From: Blakeslea trispora
Lineage: Eukaryota; Mucoromycota; Mucoromycetes; Mucorales; Choanephoraceae
Direction of reading: 5' to 3'
Assembly: GCA_025331445.1 (NCBI GenBank)
Contig: JAIWNE010000032.1
Coordinates: 62,001 to 126,000 of the forward strand
Length of the DNA: 64,000 nt
The position numbers and the translations under genes were made by a program. Below are positions 44,867 to 54,375 of this stretch, piece after piece; positions within the stretch are counted from its first letter, which is position 1; every line of letters begins with the position of its first letter. The notes under the pieces are model-generated. The model made no database searches, had not been told where the DNA came from, and saw only the letters and a program-made list of their open reading frames with translations.

Positions 44867-46726
44867 ATGCAACCAAAAGATGAACAATCACACATATTAA
44901 AACTAGAAAGCTTGTTAGAATGTGATGTTTGGTAAGCCAATACATAATCCACACAAGAAAAAAAAATTGACGTGTATTTTAGCAACACAGCACTTTCAGA
45001 GCCTCGCGTTTTGCGTCTATGTGACCATATTCTTTGCTTGTAAATAAGTCAAAAAATCAATCAATCAATCAATCAAAAAAGTTAAAATTGTTGTCAAATA
45101 GGACTTGTTTAAAACCTCTTATTGAATCCAATCATCCATGTCCAGTCTGTCAGAAACCAATGAGTCAAATGGACCTTGAGCCAGACCAACGATTAAGCAA
45201 CATTCTTCTCTATGTCGACCAACTAAAACAACAGTTGATGCAGCAGAATCTGACACCACTTGAATTCTCAATGGTCAGTAAACAACCTCAAGAGGATATG
45301 GCAGTGGATACACCTTTGTTTGAACAGGCTTTATCAGATACATCCAGAAAAAGAACAATAGCTGATCAACAACAACAAGAAGAAGAAGAGGAAGAAGAGG
45401 ATGAATTAGAAAGTGAATTTTCAGACAATCTGGTCTCTAGAAAACGATTAAAACCACAATTCTCTGAAGATGATCCTATGGCTTTCAATTCAGATCCTAG
45501 TGTTCCAGGAGCTACCTTGGGCCTCTCTTCAGCTGAACAGACACAGGAATCTAGATTGGAAGATGAAGAAGAAGAAGAACAAGAGAAGCCTAGAGCAAAC
45601 ACAATAGCAGAAGCTTCTGTGGTGGATGATGGCCATGTAAGCAAAAAAAGAAACAAGAATGATCTTGTACGAGTGTACTCATAGTTGATGTCAGATGACT
45701 GAACTCAAAGAACAATGGCAATGTACTGAGTGTCAGTATGAGAATGCACCTTATATTCAAACCTGTGGCATCTGTCATACTTTCAGGGCCAATATAACAC
45801 CCACTACCAGCATACCACAGGTTGAAGAATCACAAGAGAAACAAGCATCACATCAACAGCCAGCCTATGAATTAACAGTGACCACAGACAAAGAAAACCA
45901 AGCAGTACATGCAACTCAACCTACGACTGAAAAACGAACCAAGGCAGATACCCCTCTCTCAAAAGAAGCACACATACTCTATACAGGTCTCCTACCAGAA
46001 GATGAAGTAAGTTTCCTTTTTTGTTTCTCTTGCACTGATTATTCACTTTCTATCAGAAATCATTAGAAAAGATAAAAAAGGAAGCAGAGAAATCAAAATT
46101 AAAGATCTTTATCCATTATCAAATGAGAGATTTTCATGAGATTACACATGTTGTCACCAGTGTCAACAAACAACGTCTCTGTAAACGTACCATGAAATAC
46201 CTACAAGGTATTTTAGCCGGTAAATGGATTGTTGATCCAGGATGTAAGTTATACGTTATTATTATTATATAGAATACTCAAAATGATATTAGGGTTATTG
46301 GATAGTGTAAAGGAAAATGAATGGCAAACAGAAGAACATTATCAAGTACAAGGAGATCATCTTTCTGGTGTAACAATTGCACCTGCCAAAGGAAGAGAGC
46401 ATATGGTAAAGATCACTCAAATGAATGACAACTATTTAATAACGCCATGATGATAGCATACACCATTATTTGAGCATTTGTCATTTTATCTAAATGGTGA
46501 ATTCAGTGGTAAGCATAACAAGAATGACCTGTTGATTCTCTGTCGAACAGGTGGTGCCAAGATTATCAGCCGAAAACCAACTGCTGTAGACAAGAACAAT
46601 AAGCTTGTGGTCATTGTGCCTGAAGGTTACAAGAGAAAAAAAACCTCGGCTTGGTTAGATGCATATCCTGTTAAGGATCCTGTCTGGTTAATCCAGTGCA
46701 TTAGTACATTTGAAGTGGATGTTTAA
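44867..46726 (+). CDS. BARD1-like protein: RING, RanBP2 zinc finger, tandem BRCT
   Basis: Seven exons (44867-44931, 44983-45039, 45102-45636, 45695-46006, 46057-46243, 46293-46405, 46457-46726) give 512 aa. C3HC4 RING at C19, C22, C35, H37, C40, C43, C54, C57. A RanBP2-type zinc finger at W227-x-C229-x2-C232-x10-C243-x2-C246. An acidic Glu-rich, low-complexity middle (about 120-215) and a Gln/Thr-rich linker. Tandem BRCT from about 312 to 512, with the second repeat reading HTPLFEHLSFYLNGEF, then LLILCRTGGAKIISRKP and WLIQCISTFEVDV, which follows the BARD1/BRCA1 BRCT2 pattern. Such proteins are E3 ligases in DNA-damage repair. No ankyrin repeats are present. Tail-to-head neighbour of the Gid1-like gene, 106 bp apart, same strand. 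Confidence 0.85.
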
Positions 46727-46794
46727 TAAATTTGCTTTAAAGTGTTTATTTGTTTCTGCCTAAAAGAAAAAAAAATACGCCTGTGTGTATATAT

Positions 46795-46862
46795 AGAGTC
46801 AATTGTGTATGTGTGTGTATATGTATGTGTGTGTGTGTATGTATGTATGTATGTATGTATAG
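46795..46862. repeat. TG / TATG microsatellite
   Basis: A run of GTGTAT, TGTG and TATG units. It lies between the 3' ends of the convergent BARD1-like and integrase-zinc genes; frames read through it are spurious. Confidence 0.9.
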
Positions 46863-47016
46863 ATATAAAATAGATGAGAATAAAAAAAGAAGGAGCATAA
46901 CGTTTAAGTTAACAGTAACAAGGTTCATTATCGGAAAAAAAAAGCGTATAAGGGGATTCATAAGTAAGCTAAAAAAAAATGGGGGTTTCTAACAACAACA
47001 AAAAAAAAGAAATGAT

Positions 47017-48354
47017 CTAAAGACCTCCAGAATGAAATCTATTATCTGTTAAATTTAATGGCTGATGAAAGGAGACAAACGAATGGTTGGTCGAATAGCG
47101 ATCCTGTTGATGTGACAACAAGTCCACCACTGTGGGATTGTCTGTGGTTTGATGAGGCGTAGGAGGCGATCGCATCAATGCAACTGCCGCCGCTGCTTGT
47201 GCGGCAGCTGTACTGGAAGCAACGGCAACAGCAACGGCGGCAGCTGCAGCAGCAGAAGAAGACGAAGGGGAAGCCATTTCTTTTTTAGGCTCTAGAGAAG
47301 AGGGCTGACAGGGAGTGATGCCTAATGCATTTGGATAATAGTCCGTAGCAGGCTGTGTATAGAATGGGTAATCTGTGGCATGTTGGTTATTGTAGGAATA
47401 GAACAAGGATGAATGGGGGAGTGTCTGGAGGGCCCGTTGATCGGGTCGAAAGGACGGATGAAGACCAAATTGACTAGACTGTACAGGATAGCTCAAGAAA
47501 TCTTCACGATCATACATAAAGAACGAACGCTTAGGGGAAGAGGTGGTAGAGAGTGAAGGATAATGAGAAGCAGGCTCATAGCCACTATCGGATGAAGAAG
47601 GAGGACCAGAAGAAAGATCGTTCTCTTCTTTGATAGAGGATGGTGTGCAGATCATGGTAGGTAGATGACTGGTTGAATCAAACGAATAAGCATGGCGTAA
47701 ATATCGAGGACTTTGATTTTTGTTGATGGTCGTTGATGGTGTTGTTGGACTATGACCACTGTTACGACGAGTAATACAGAAAGGACAGTGGCGTACGAAA
47801 CGAGCCACTAATTCTTTTGGAATCCAAGAAAACCTTCGTCTTACCTTTTTCATAGATACAAAAAAAGAAGAAAAAAAAATGAATAAACAATCAAATGAAA
47901 ACCTGTTGTTATTTACCAAAGCGGATGTTTTATCTCTTCCACCATGATGTGCTTCTCGGTGTGCTTTCACTAGAATATCATAAATTTGTTCTTTCATGGC
48001 CACTGGTTTATTGTCATGACAGACAAGATCGGTTGTACCAGGTTGAAGTTGAAACATCTTCTTGACCCAAAAACGAAACTGAGCAGTGGAAATGGCCGTA
48101 TTACGAGGATCTTTCAAGACTTGTTGAATCAGACAATAACGATGTTGATCTACTAGTGCTTTGTCTCGTTTTTTAGGGCTTAGCTTATGTAGATAATCAT
48201 CTACAATAGCACGAAATTCATCTAATGTAGGAATCTGATCTTCGTCATCAAACACTTCTTCAGGGGGAGTGTAAGAGGGTGAATAGAATCTGGATGATTC
48301 TTCATAGCGATAACCTGAATAAGGATGATGATAAAGTGGAATGGTGGTATTCAT
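47017..48354 (-). CDS. Protein with integrase-type H2C2 zinc-binding domain
   Basis: Two minus-strand exons (48354-47917 and 47844-47017) give 421 aa. After a Tyr/Pro-rich start, residues about 40-115 form a helical, charged domain (LDEFRAIVDDYLHKLSPKKR). Then comes an HHCC motif: H-x3-HHGGRDKTSALV and, across the intron, RRRFSWIPKELVARFVRHCP with FCITRRNS. This is the zinc-binding N-terminal module of retroviral-type integrases, here without a catalytic integrase core, so the protein is probably a domesticated DNA-binding or regulatory factor. The C-terminal half is Ser/Pro/Tyr-rich with poly-Ser and poly-Ala runs, like transcription activators. The 72-bp intron is in frame and without a stop, but splicing restores the HHCC spacing. 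No known gene name. Confidence 0.75.
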   Translation of the reverse strand: MNTTIPLYHHPYSGYRYEESSRFYSPSYTPPEEVFDDEDQIPTLDEFRAIVDDYLHKLSPKKRDKALVDQHRYCLIQQVLKDPRNTAISTAQFRFWVKKMFQLQPGTTDLVCHDNKPVAMKEQIYDILVKAHREAHHGGRDKTSALVNNNRFSFDCLFIFFSSFFVSMKKVRRRFSWIPKELVARFVRHCPFCITRRNSGHSPTTPSTTINKNQSPRYLRHAYSFDSTSHLPTMICTPSSIKEENDLSSGPPSSSDSGYEPASHYPSLSTTSSPKRSFFMYDREDFLSYPVQSSQFGLHPSFRPDQRALQTLPHSSLFYSYNNQHATDYPFYTQPATDYYPNALGITPCQPSSLEPKKEMASPSSSSAAAAAAVAVAVASSTAAAQAAAAVALMRSPPTPHQTTDNPTVVDLLSHQQDRYSTNHSFVSFHQPLNLTDNRFHSGGL

Positions 48355-49492
48355 TAGGAATGAAGATAACTATATAATAATAATAAAAAAAAAGAGAGAG
48401 AAATAAAAAGAAAGAAAGAAAAAGACGAGTTATCTCTTTTTTTTTCCCCTTCTCTTTCTCTATTTTTATCATTTTGTTTGGATTTTCCAAGCATTAGAAA
48501 CAACAACAACAACAACAAAAAAAAAGGCACCAAAGTAATAAGAAATGCAACACATCAAGTGCCCTTTTTTTTTTACGGTGAATATCAAGGAATGAATTGA
48601 TCGGAACTCTTTTTTTGTCTTTATTATTATTGTTTTATTTTATTTTTTCATTATTATTTTATGCAGCCGCACAGACTCTTTATTTTTTCTTTTTTGGAAA
48701 AAAGAAAGTTAAGGAGAAAGTATAGATTGAATAGTGAAAAAAAAAAAGGTACAGTAATGTATATGTGGGAGGTGAAAGAGAGAGAGAAAAAACCTTTTAT
48801 TAAACACATCTTTACTCATCAGCTTCTCTTTTTTAAGGAAAAGAAAAAGAGAGAGAAAGAAAGAAAAAGAATTGAAGAAACACCTTCACTATATATAAAA
48901 AATTAGATTTTCACCCAAGTTTCTAATTTAACCTTCTTCTATCCACCTTTTCTTTTCTCTTCTCTTCTTGTAGACATCAAGGTCAAACAGGTGTTTGCTA
49001 TTTTCCCTTTTGTTTTAATTTCATTCTGTCTATGTTTTCGGAATACAATGTTTATGTTGTTTGAAAGCAGAGATGTCATTTTCAATTAAGCCTTATTTGG
49101 AACGGCTTTCTAATTTTTTGTTATGCATTTTGGGCGGAAAAAAATAGAACAACACTATTTCTTTTTTTTTTTAAAAGATTTATAAAGAATAATTAATAAT
49201 TTGAGAAATATATACTAAGGAGAGAGAACAAATAATAATAACAATAAAAAAAAATAGTTTGAAAATTATAAAAAAAAGTCAAGGCAAAATTGTTAAAAAG
49301 AAATCCCTTTTTTTTTTTCAAGAAAAGAATTACTGCTTGATGCTACACAACATATCAAAATGCAGTGCACGGGAGATTGATACGCTTAGCAACACAATCA
49401 TTCTTCTATTTGGGGGGTACAAGTAAACAGTGGGACAAGAATGCTTGCAGAAAATTTCTTGGGGGGTTTTTTTTAAAAAAAAAAAAAGAATG
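48355..49492. other. AT-rich low-complexity upstream region, no gene
   Basis: Upstream of the integrase-zinc gene. It consists of GAAA/TTTC runs, an (AAC)n run near 48504-48518 and poly-T tracts. The frame 48661-48906 is Lys/Glu/Arg low complexity and not a convincing gene. Confidence 0.5.
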
Positions 49493-49956
49493 TACACCAA
49501 ACGGAAAAATCATTTGCGCACTTTCTTTTTTTGTAAATGGACAACATTATTTTTTTGAAGACGGCTTAGGCAACAAGCATGACATTCAGGGCAACAAAGT
49601 CATAGAATTTGCAATGCAAGCCGACAACAAAACGTGTCTTGTAGAGTGCGTAATAAACCATGAGAGTTACAAGGATCTGAAGCCTCCTGAGAAAGCAGTG
49701 CACGAGAGAGCGAGAGAGAGAGAGAGAACAGCTGTCACTGGAAGAGACATTGACTTCTAGAATTGAAGACACTTGTAACAAAATTCTTTGCAGTGATCTT
49801 CAAGGCTTTTGTAGATATTCTGCAGCCAAATTTGAAGATTGTCTTGACCATAGACTTGTATAATAAAATGTGCTTATGCGCCAACCTTTTTTTTTTCTTC
49901 TACTGCATAATTTTTTTTTATTTAAAAGTGCGCAAATAATTCTTCCGTTTGGTGTA
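49493..49956. mobile_element. 460-bp MITE with 30-bp terminal inverted repeats
   Basis: The left end at 49495-49524 and the reverse complement of 49925-49954 match at 28 of 30 positions (both start CACCAAACGG and end TTTGCGCACTTT). Both ends abut TA (49493-49494 and 49955-49956), the target duplication of Tc1/mariner elements. The inside has a short open frame (readable as VIEFAMQADNKTCLVECVIN) and a GA microsatellite, but no transposase. It is a non-autonomous element. Confidence 0.85.
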
Positions 49957-52258
49957 TATCACATGCATACAATTCACAGCTGATTCAAAGTAATGTATAG
50001 ACTTGATCCAACAAAGATATAGTGCAAACATCATTCTTTTGCACATAAAGCTTTGATAACGACTCATCAAATAAATGCCTATATTTAAAGACCAGGTTAA
50101 CTTTAGAACAGTCAAGTTCGAGTTGATATCTGTATGATCAAATTCAGGTTCTATAGTTAGAGCTGAGTATCAATGCGAAGAGTTAGGACCAAATGTATTC
50201 CCTTTTCAATTGTTGAATGTATAAGAGTATCAACTTTGACAAATCCACAGATCAGAAAAGGCTGTGAGTATGCGTAAGTGCATATGATTTACAAACAACA
50301 CAAAAACACTTTCCTTAAAAGAAGCACAAAAAAAAAACTAATCAAGCACTTCAATGTTGGTGACAGTATCAACTGTAGGACAGCTAGTGAGAGAGAAACA
50401 GCAAGATGCCTCCACAAACCAAAGGCAGGGATAGCGCCCAAGTCTCATACAGTTGATATGAGCTACTAGGCCTAAGCTTTCGAGTCCCTCACTTAGAAAA
50501 AGCATATGTCACCTTGTGGTCAAGTTCAGTCCTTTAACAAATGCCAGCTTGATTAGTTGTTTTTTTTCTTGTTTAATTAAGAAAAAGGGAGAAAAATGGG
50601 TTGTCAGTTTATTGAAGCCAACGAAATCTGAAGAAATGTTAATGTGCAACAAGCATGAAAGAGATGTATTCACTCGCTTTTTCTTTTTATCTTCTTGAGC
50701 TGTGGTAATTAGAGATTTACAAATGTTGCACAATTCGCTCGTCATTTCTTTTTTTTTTATGCAAGTCTTGTTGTGATTGAACAATTTCAAGTTGAGTAGC
50801 AATAAGAAAGAAATAATTTGTCAAGATGTGATAGCTAATGAAAGACCATTGATAAGTTGCAAAGGAGGTCAATTCTGACTTGTCTAGGAAGTTTAGAAGA
50901 AATTCATCAGCTTTTGTTCGATCTCATTGATGACTGAACAAGCAAGAGGCAAGGTACACAAACATCCATTACTGTATCCAGGGGTGTGGCAAACATGCAA
51001 TTTAGTGGCCTGGAAGACATAGAAAAAAAGTAACCTTTAACTGAGCACTTCTTGGACTTTCTTTTTTTTTTTTTTTGACAAGATGACTGTCTACTCTAAT
51101 AGTTGACTCATGAATTTGAGCAAATAGTATACAATTAGTACAAAAAAATTTTTTTGGTTGAATTCCCAATAGCCTTAGAACACTTGATTGTTCTTCTTTC
51201 CTACTTGTTGCAAACGTTCCACTTGACAGGACATTGTCATTCAACTTTCTCGAGACATTCCTCACAAACTGAAGCGTCAATCTTGATAATCTGATTGAAG
51301 GCTTTGAATTTGTTGGTTTGAAAAATTACTAGAGCGATATTGATGTTTTCAATGTTGAAGGCGGTTAAATTTGGGGATGACACTTTCGACATATAGCTCT
51401 ATGGTGTTGTGTTGTTCGATACATCGTTCGACACAATAGTTGACATGTAACCTCTGTCTAGACTCAGATCATAAACTACCAAATAAAGAGACGTATTACA
51501 CAGTCACTTGTAACAGAGCTATAGAATGGAGTGTCTAGCCTGACAACCAAATGTCACTGCTATCATTGCAGGATTAACAAATAGAATATCTAGACTCACA
51601 ATAGTTACAAGAGGTCATATGATAATGATAGTGATATTCATATCTCAAGTCTATGCAAAACTATGAAGATGTCACTGCTTCATTATTTATGTCTCAATGC
51701 AAAAAGTCATAAAAAGTTAGCCTGCTATAAATAGTTGTTCATTGGTAGATAAGATAAGGTGTAGCAAAAATAGACATTGTGCATTGAAGACAAAGTCACT
51801 TTCCATCATCAATAGAATAGTATAAATAGAGATAGACTCTTGACAAGTTAGAAAATTCATTCAATTTACTTTGACCTTATTCCGGACAAAACAATAAAAG
51901 CTGAGTCTTAGTCGTACTTTGTCTCTTTTGTTACTGCTGAGAACCTACTTATACAGCATATGGATTGTAAATATTCATGCTTGTTTGTAGCACGTGATTC
52001 ATTCTTGATATCCTATTGTTTTGTAGTCAAAGTAAATGCTGTTCTTGATCATAGACAAGGTTTACATTTGGATGGCTTTTTAAAAACATACACACACACA
52101 CACGCATTATTCAAATGATTTATGCAAGACGTAATCTGAGTAACATTTGGTTCTCAAAATATAAATTGTGTCAAAAAGAAAAGAAAAAAGTCCCCACCAA
52201 AGTTATCAATCACTTCTTTTTTTTTTAATAATATTATTAATCAACTCAACATTCATAG
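49957..52258. other. Gene-poor region with old repeats
   Basis: No gene is supported. A minus frame at 51280-51002 reads partly protein-like (LRLLGIQPKKFFCTNCILFA) and could be a transposon remnant. Microsatellite (CA)n at about 52088-52104. A short relative of the fold-back element is at 51330-51403. Confidence 0.4.
51330..51403. repeat. Internally deleted fold-back relative, copy 3
   Basis: GGTTAAATTT, then TTCGACATATA, then CTCTAT at 51363-51402 line up with 57268-57307 of fold-back copy 2. The left side has TAGAGCGATAT, the approximate complement of the right end. The hairpin core is missing. Confidence 0.55.
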
Positions 52259-52764
52259 GGCAATCTCAATCCTGTTTCTTCCAGTGTCATTATCGTCAAT
52301 GAGTCCACACCCCTCATCTCACAAGATCAACAGTTAGCCAGTGGTCATCTTCATCTAGACACTACATTCAGTCTATCTCGATGCTTATCACTCAGCTAAG
52401 ATGATTGTGTTCGAGAGAAACAGATAGTCGAACTTGCATTACTTGTCTTGTCTTCTTTTTTGTTTGCTGGTGTCTCGGTGGCAGTCAAGGTACTGGATCA
52501 ACTGGGTTATCCTAGCCTTCAGATTGTGCTGGAACACGACGATGGATCTTGATTCGGGCCATCTTTGGTAGTGCTGCCTTGATTCTCTTTTTCTATAGGT
52601 TAGCTTATTTGACTTTATTAGAAGCAACAGGTAATACAAGATAAAAAAAAATGAAGAGACATGAAAGTTTAACTTATTGCTTGTTTATTAGCCATCTTTT
52701 TCATTGGTCCCATTTTCGAATTGGTCATTGGTGGTGTTGTATTGAATGAAGGATTCTCTACTTA
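52259..52764 (+). pseudogene. EamA-type drug/metabolite transporter, broken fragment
   Basis: Begins after an acceptor (TTCATAG) and reads VSSSVIIVNESTPLIS, has a stop (CTCAGCTAA, near 52399), then LSSFLFAGVSVAVKVLDQLG and YPSLQIVL. A deletion and frame change follow, after which RRWILIRAIFGSAALILFFY and LAYLTLLEAT continue across an intron to AIFFIGPIFELVIGGVVLNE. This is the EamA/SLC35G pattern with roughly 25-30 residues missing after the first helices. No start exon is seen, and the rest is replaced by a LINE fragment. It is not functional. Confidence 0.75.
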
Positions 52765-53790
52765 GCAGATCATTAGACCACAGATGGAATGCGGCTTGTC
52801 GATATCCAAACTCTGGAAAAAGCATGCGAAGCGGTTACAGCTTACACAGAACAATATCCTGAGACGAATCTATGGAGCCTCCAAGCACAGTTCTACTAAA
52901 ATCATGCACCCTCTTTGCAAGGTTCCTATCATGACTTCCCGAGCGGCCATTCTTCAGGCCAAATTTGTAGTCCATTTAGGCAATCTGCTTGATGACACTC
53001 CCTTAGCTACTGTTCTGTCTCTCCTCCAGCAGGCTCCGCGTTCCCATTGGTCTATCCTCAATGCCAATCCCCCTCTAATCTACTTTACTCTACCACTTAT
53101 ATTCCGTTCCGTTGGCCCTGCCGACTTTAAGAAGCTTTGCGACCATCCCCCCTTCGTAATGCGCTTGACGTGGAACGTGCGGCTCAATATAGCACAACTC
53201 TGTCTTTCTATCGCCCTTTGCTTGGTGTTGATCCCATCATGTGGCTACCTATGACCATAACCAAAAGCAGTCTTCTTGTTCGCTGGCGCTTGGGTTGGCT
53301 TCCCAGTAGAAAAACGGGTCCATGCCATTATGGCTTTCGCAACATGATCAGAAAACATATCTCACTTTGTCTCTTTCTCCACCTACGACTGCATGTGCCC
53401 TACCGTATAGATAATCCAATCTTCTATATTCTGAACAAGCTGCCGCGGAAGCGCCCACCCTCTACTCTTACGAAGCAATACTGGCACTATGTCTGGCCCA
53501 CATTGATACCATTGCTGCTCATTATCGATGATATACACTATCAAGGTAACGCTCCTTTGCTCAAGATCCAACCACCTACCTCTTCTTCATTTCTCAAATG
53601 GATGAAGGATGAGTGTCATTCCTTCTCTTTCTCTTCTTACCTTTTTATTGCTTGCTTCATTAAGGAAACTTTTAGCCCCTTTTCCCCTATTAAGCCAGTT
53701 GTTCTGATCTGGGCAATCAAGGTGGTATCTCATTGTGTGCTCAACTGAATCATGTAAATATATTAAATAAGCATCTTTTTTTTAAAAAAT
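52760..53790 (+). mobile_element. 5'-truncated non-LTR retrotransposon (LINE), 3' end
   Basis: The reading frame begins abruptly with QIIRPQMECGLSISKLW and follows the post-RT C-terminal region of jockey/Tad-like LINEs of Mucorales (LRRIYGASKHSSTKI, RAAILQAKFVVHLGNLLDD). Near 53130 the frame shifts and continues as RPSPLRNALDVERAAQYSTT, DPIMWLPMT, LLVRWRLGWLPS and LNKLPRKRPPS to about 53600. The 3' end runs into AATAATAATA-type sequence near 53785-53805, as expected for a LINE tail. The reverse transcriptase domain itself is absent. It sits directly on the broken EamA gene. Confidence 0.8.
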
Positions 53791-53973
53791 AATAATAATA
53801 CAAGCGGTTCATGATAGCATAAACAGAAATCAACTGGAACAAGAGGTCAGTCTGTTAAAGAAAATATAGATTGTATTGCTTACCATTTAACAAGACAGAG
53901 ATTGTGTTTTGGCTTGTTCTGAGTTGACTAAAAAACTAACTGTGTACGATGATTCATTTAGTGCACGGTAGCC

Positions 53974-54070
53974 ACTCGATTTAAGAGTGTTTGATAAAAG
54001 CGTGTCCTCAATTAAAGAGTGTTTGATATAGGAGTGCATTTCTCAAGAGTACAAACACTCTTAAATAAAG
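53974..54070. repeat. Dispersed ACTCTT-type repeat, copy B, with internal duplication
   Basis: Two units with TTTAAGAGTGTTTGATA and TTAAAGAGTGTTTGATA are spaced about 34 bp apart, followed by an inverted ACAAACACTCTTAAATA. The reverse complement matches copy A at 42091-42230. The layout of iterated units plus an inverted unit resembles a transposon terminus. Confidence 0.6.
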
Positions 54071-54240
54071 CAAACCATTGTAAGCTGTTGTGGTTAAAGA
54101 GCAAAGCAAATTACAAAAACATACCAAAAGCAGAGCTAGCCACTAAAGCGATTTTCTCTTTTATCAGTAAACACAAAATAAAGTCATGGTTTTTTCTTAT
54201 ATTTCATAAAACTAGAAACTTTACACCAAGAAGTTTTGTA

Positions 54241-54375
54241 ACAAATCCATTTTGGATTTTCTTCTTTATTGACAAATCCATTTTGGATTTTCATTGTTAA
54301 CAAATTCATTTTGAATTTTCTTTCTTATTTAAAAACCCATTTTGGTTTTTCATTGTTTTTGTTGACAAATCCCTT
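54241..54375. repeat. Imperfect tandem repeat crossing the CLASP stop codon
   Basis: Four units, each holding a small palindrome of the type AAATCCATTTTGGATTT, are spaced about 33-45 bp apart. The last units lie inside the C-terminal codons of the CLASP-like gene (GFVNKNNEKPKWVFK on the minus strand); the others lie beyond its stop. Confidence 0.75.

Noticed and set aside
46746..46992. Short ORFs on both strands at 46.75-46.99 kb
   Set aside because: They are made of a TG/TATG microsatellite in the 3' flank of two convergent genes.
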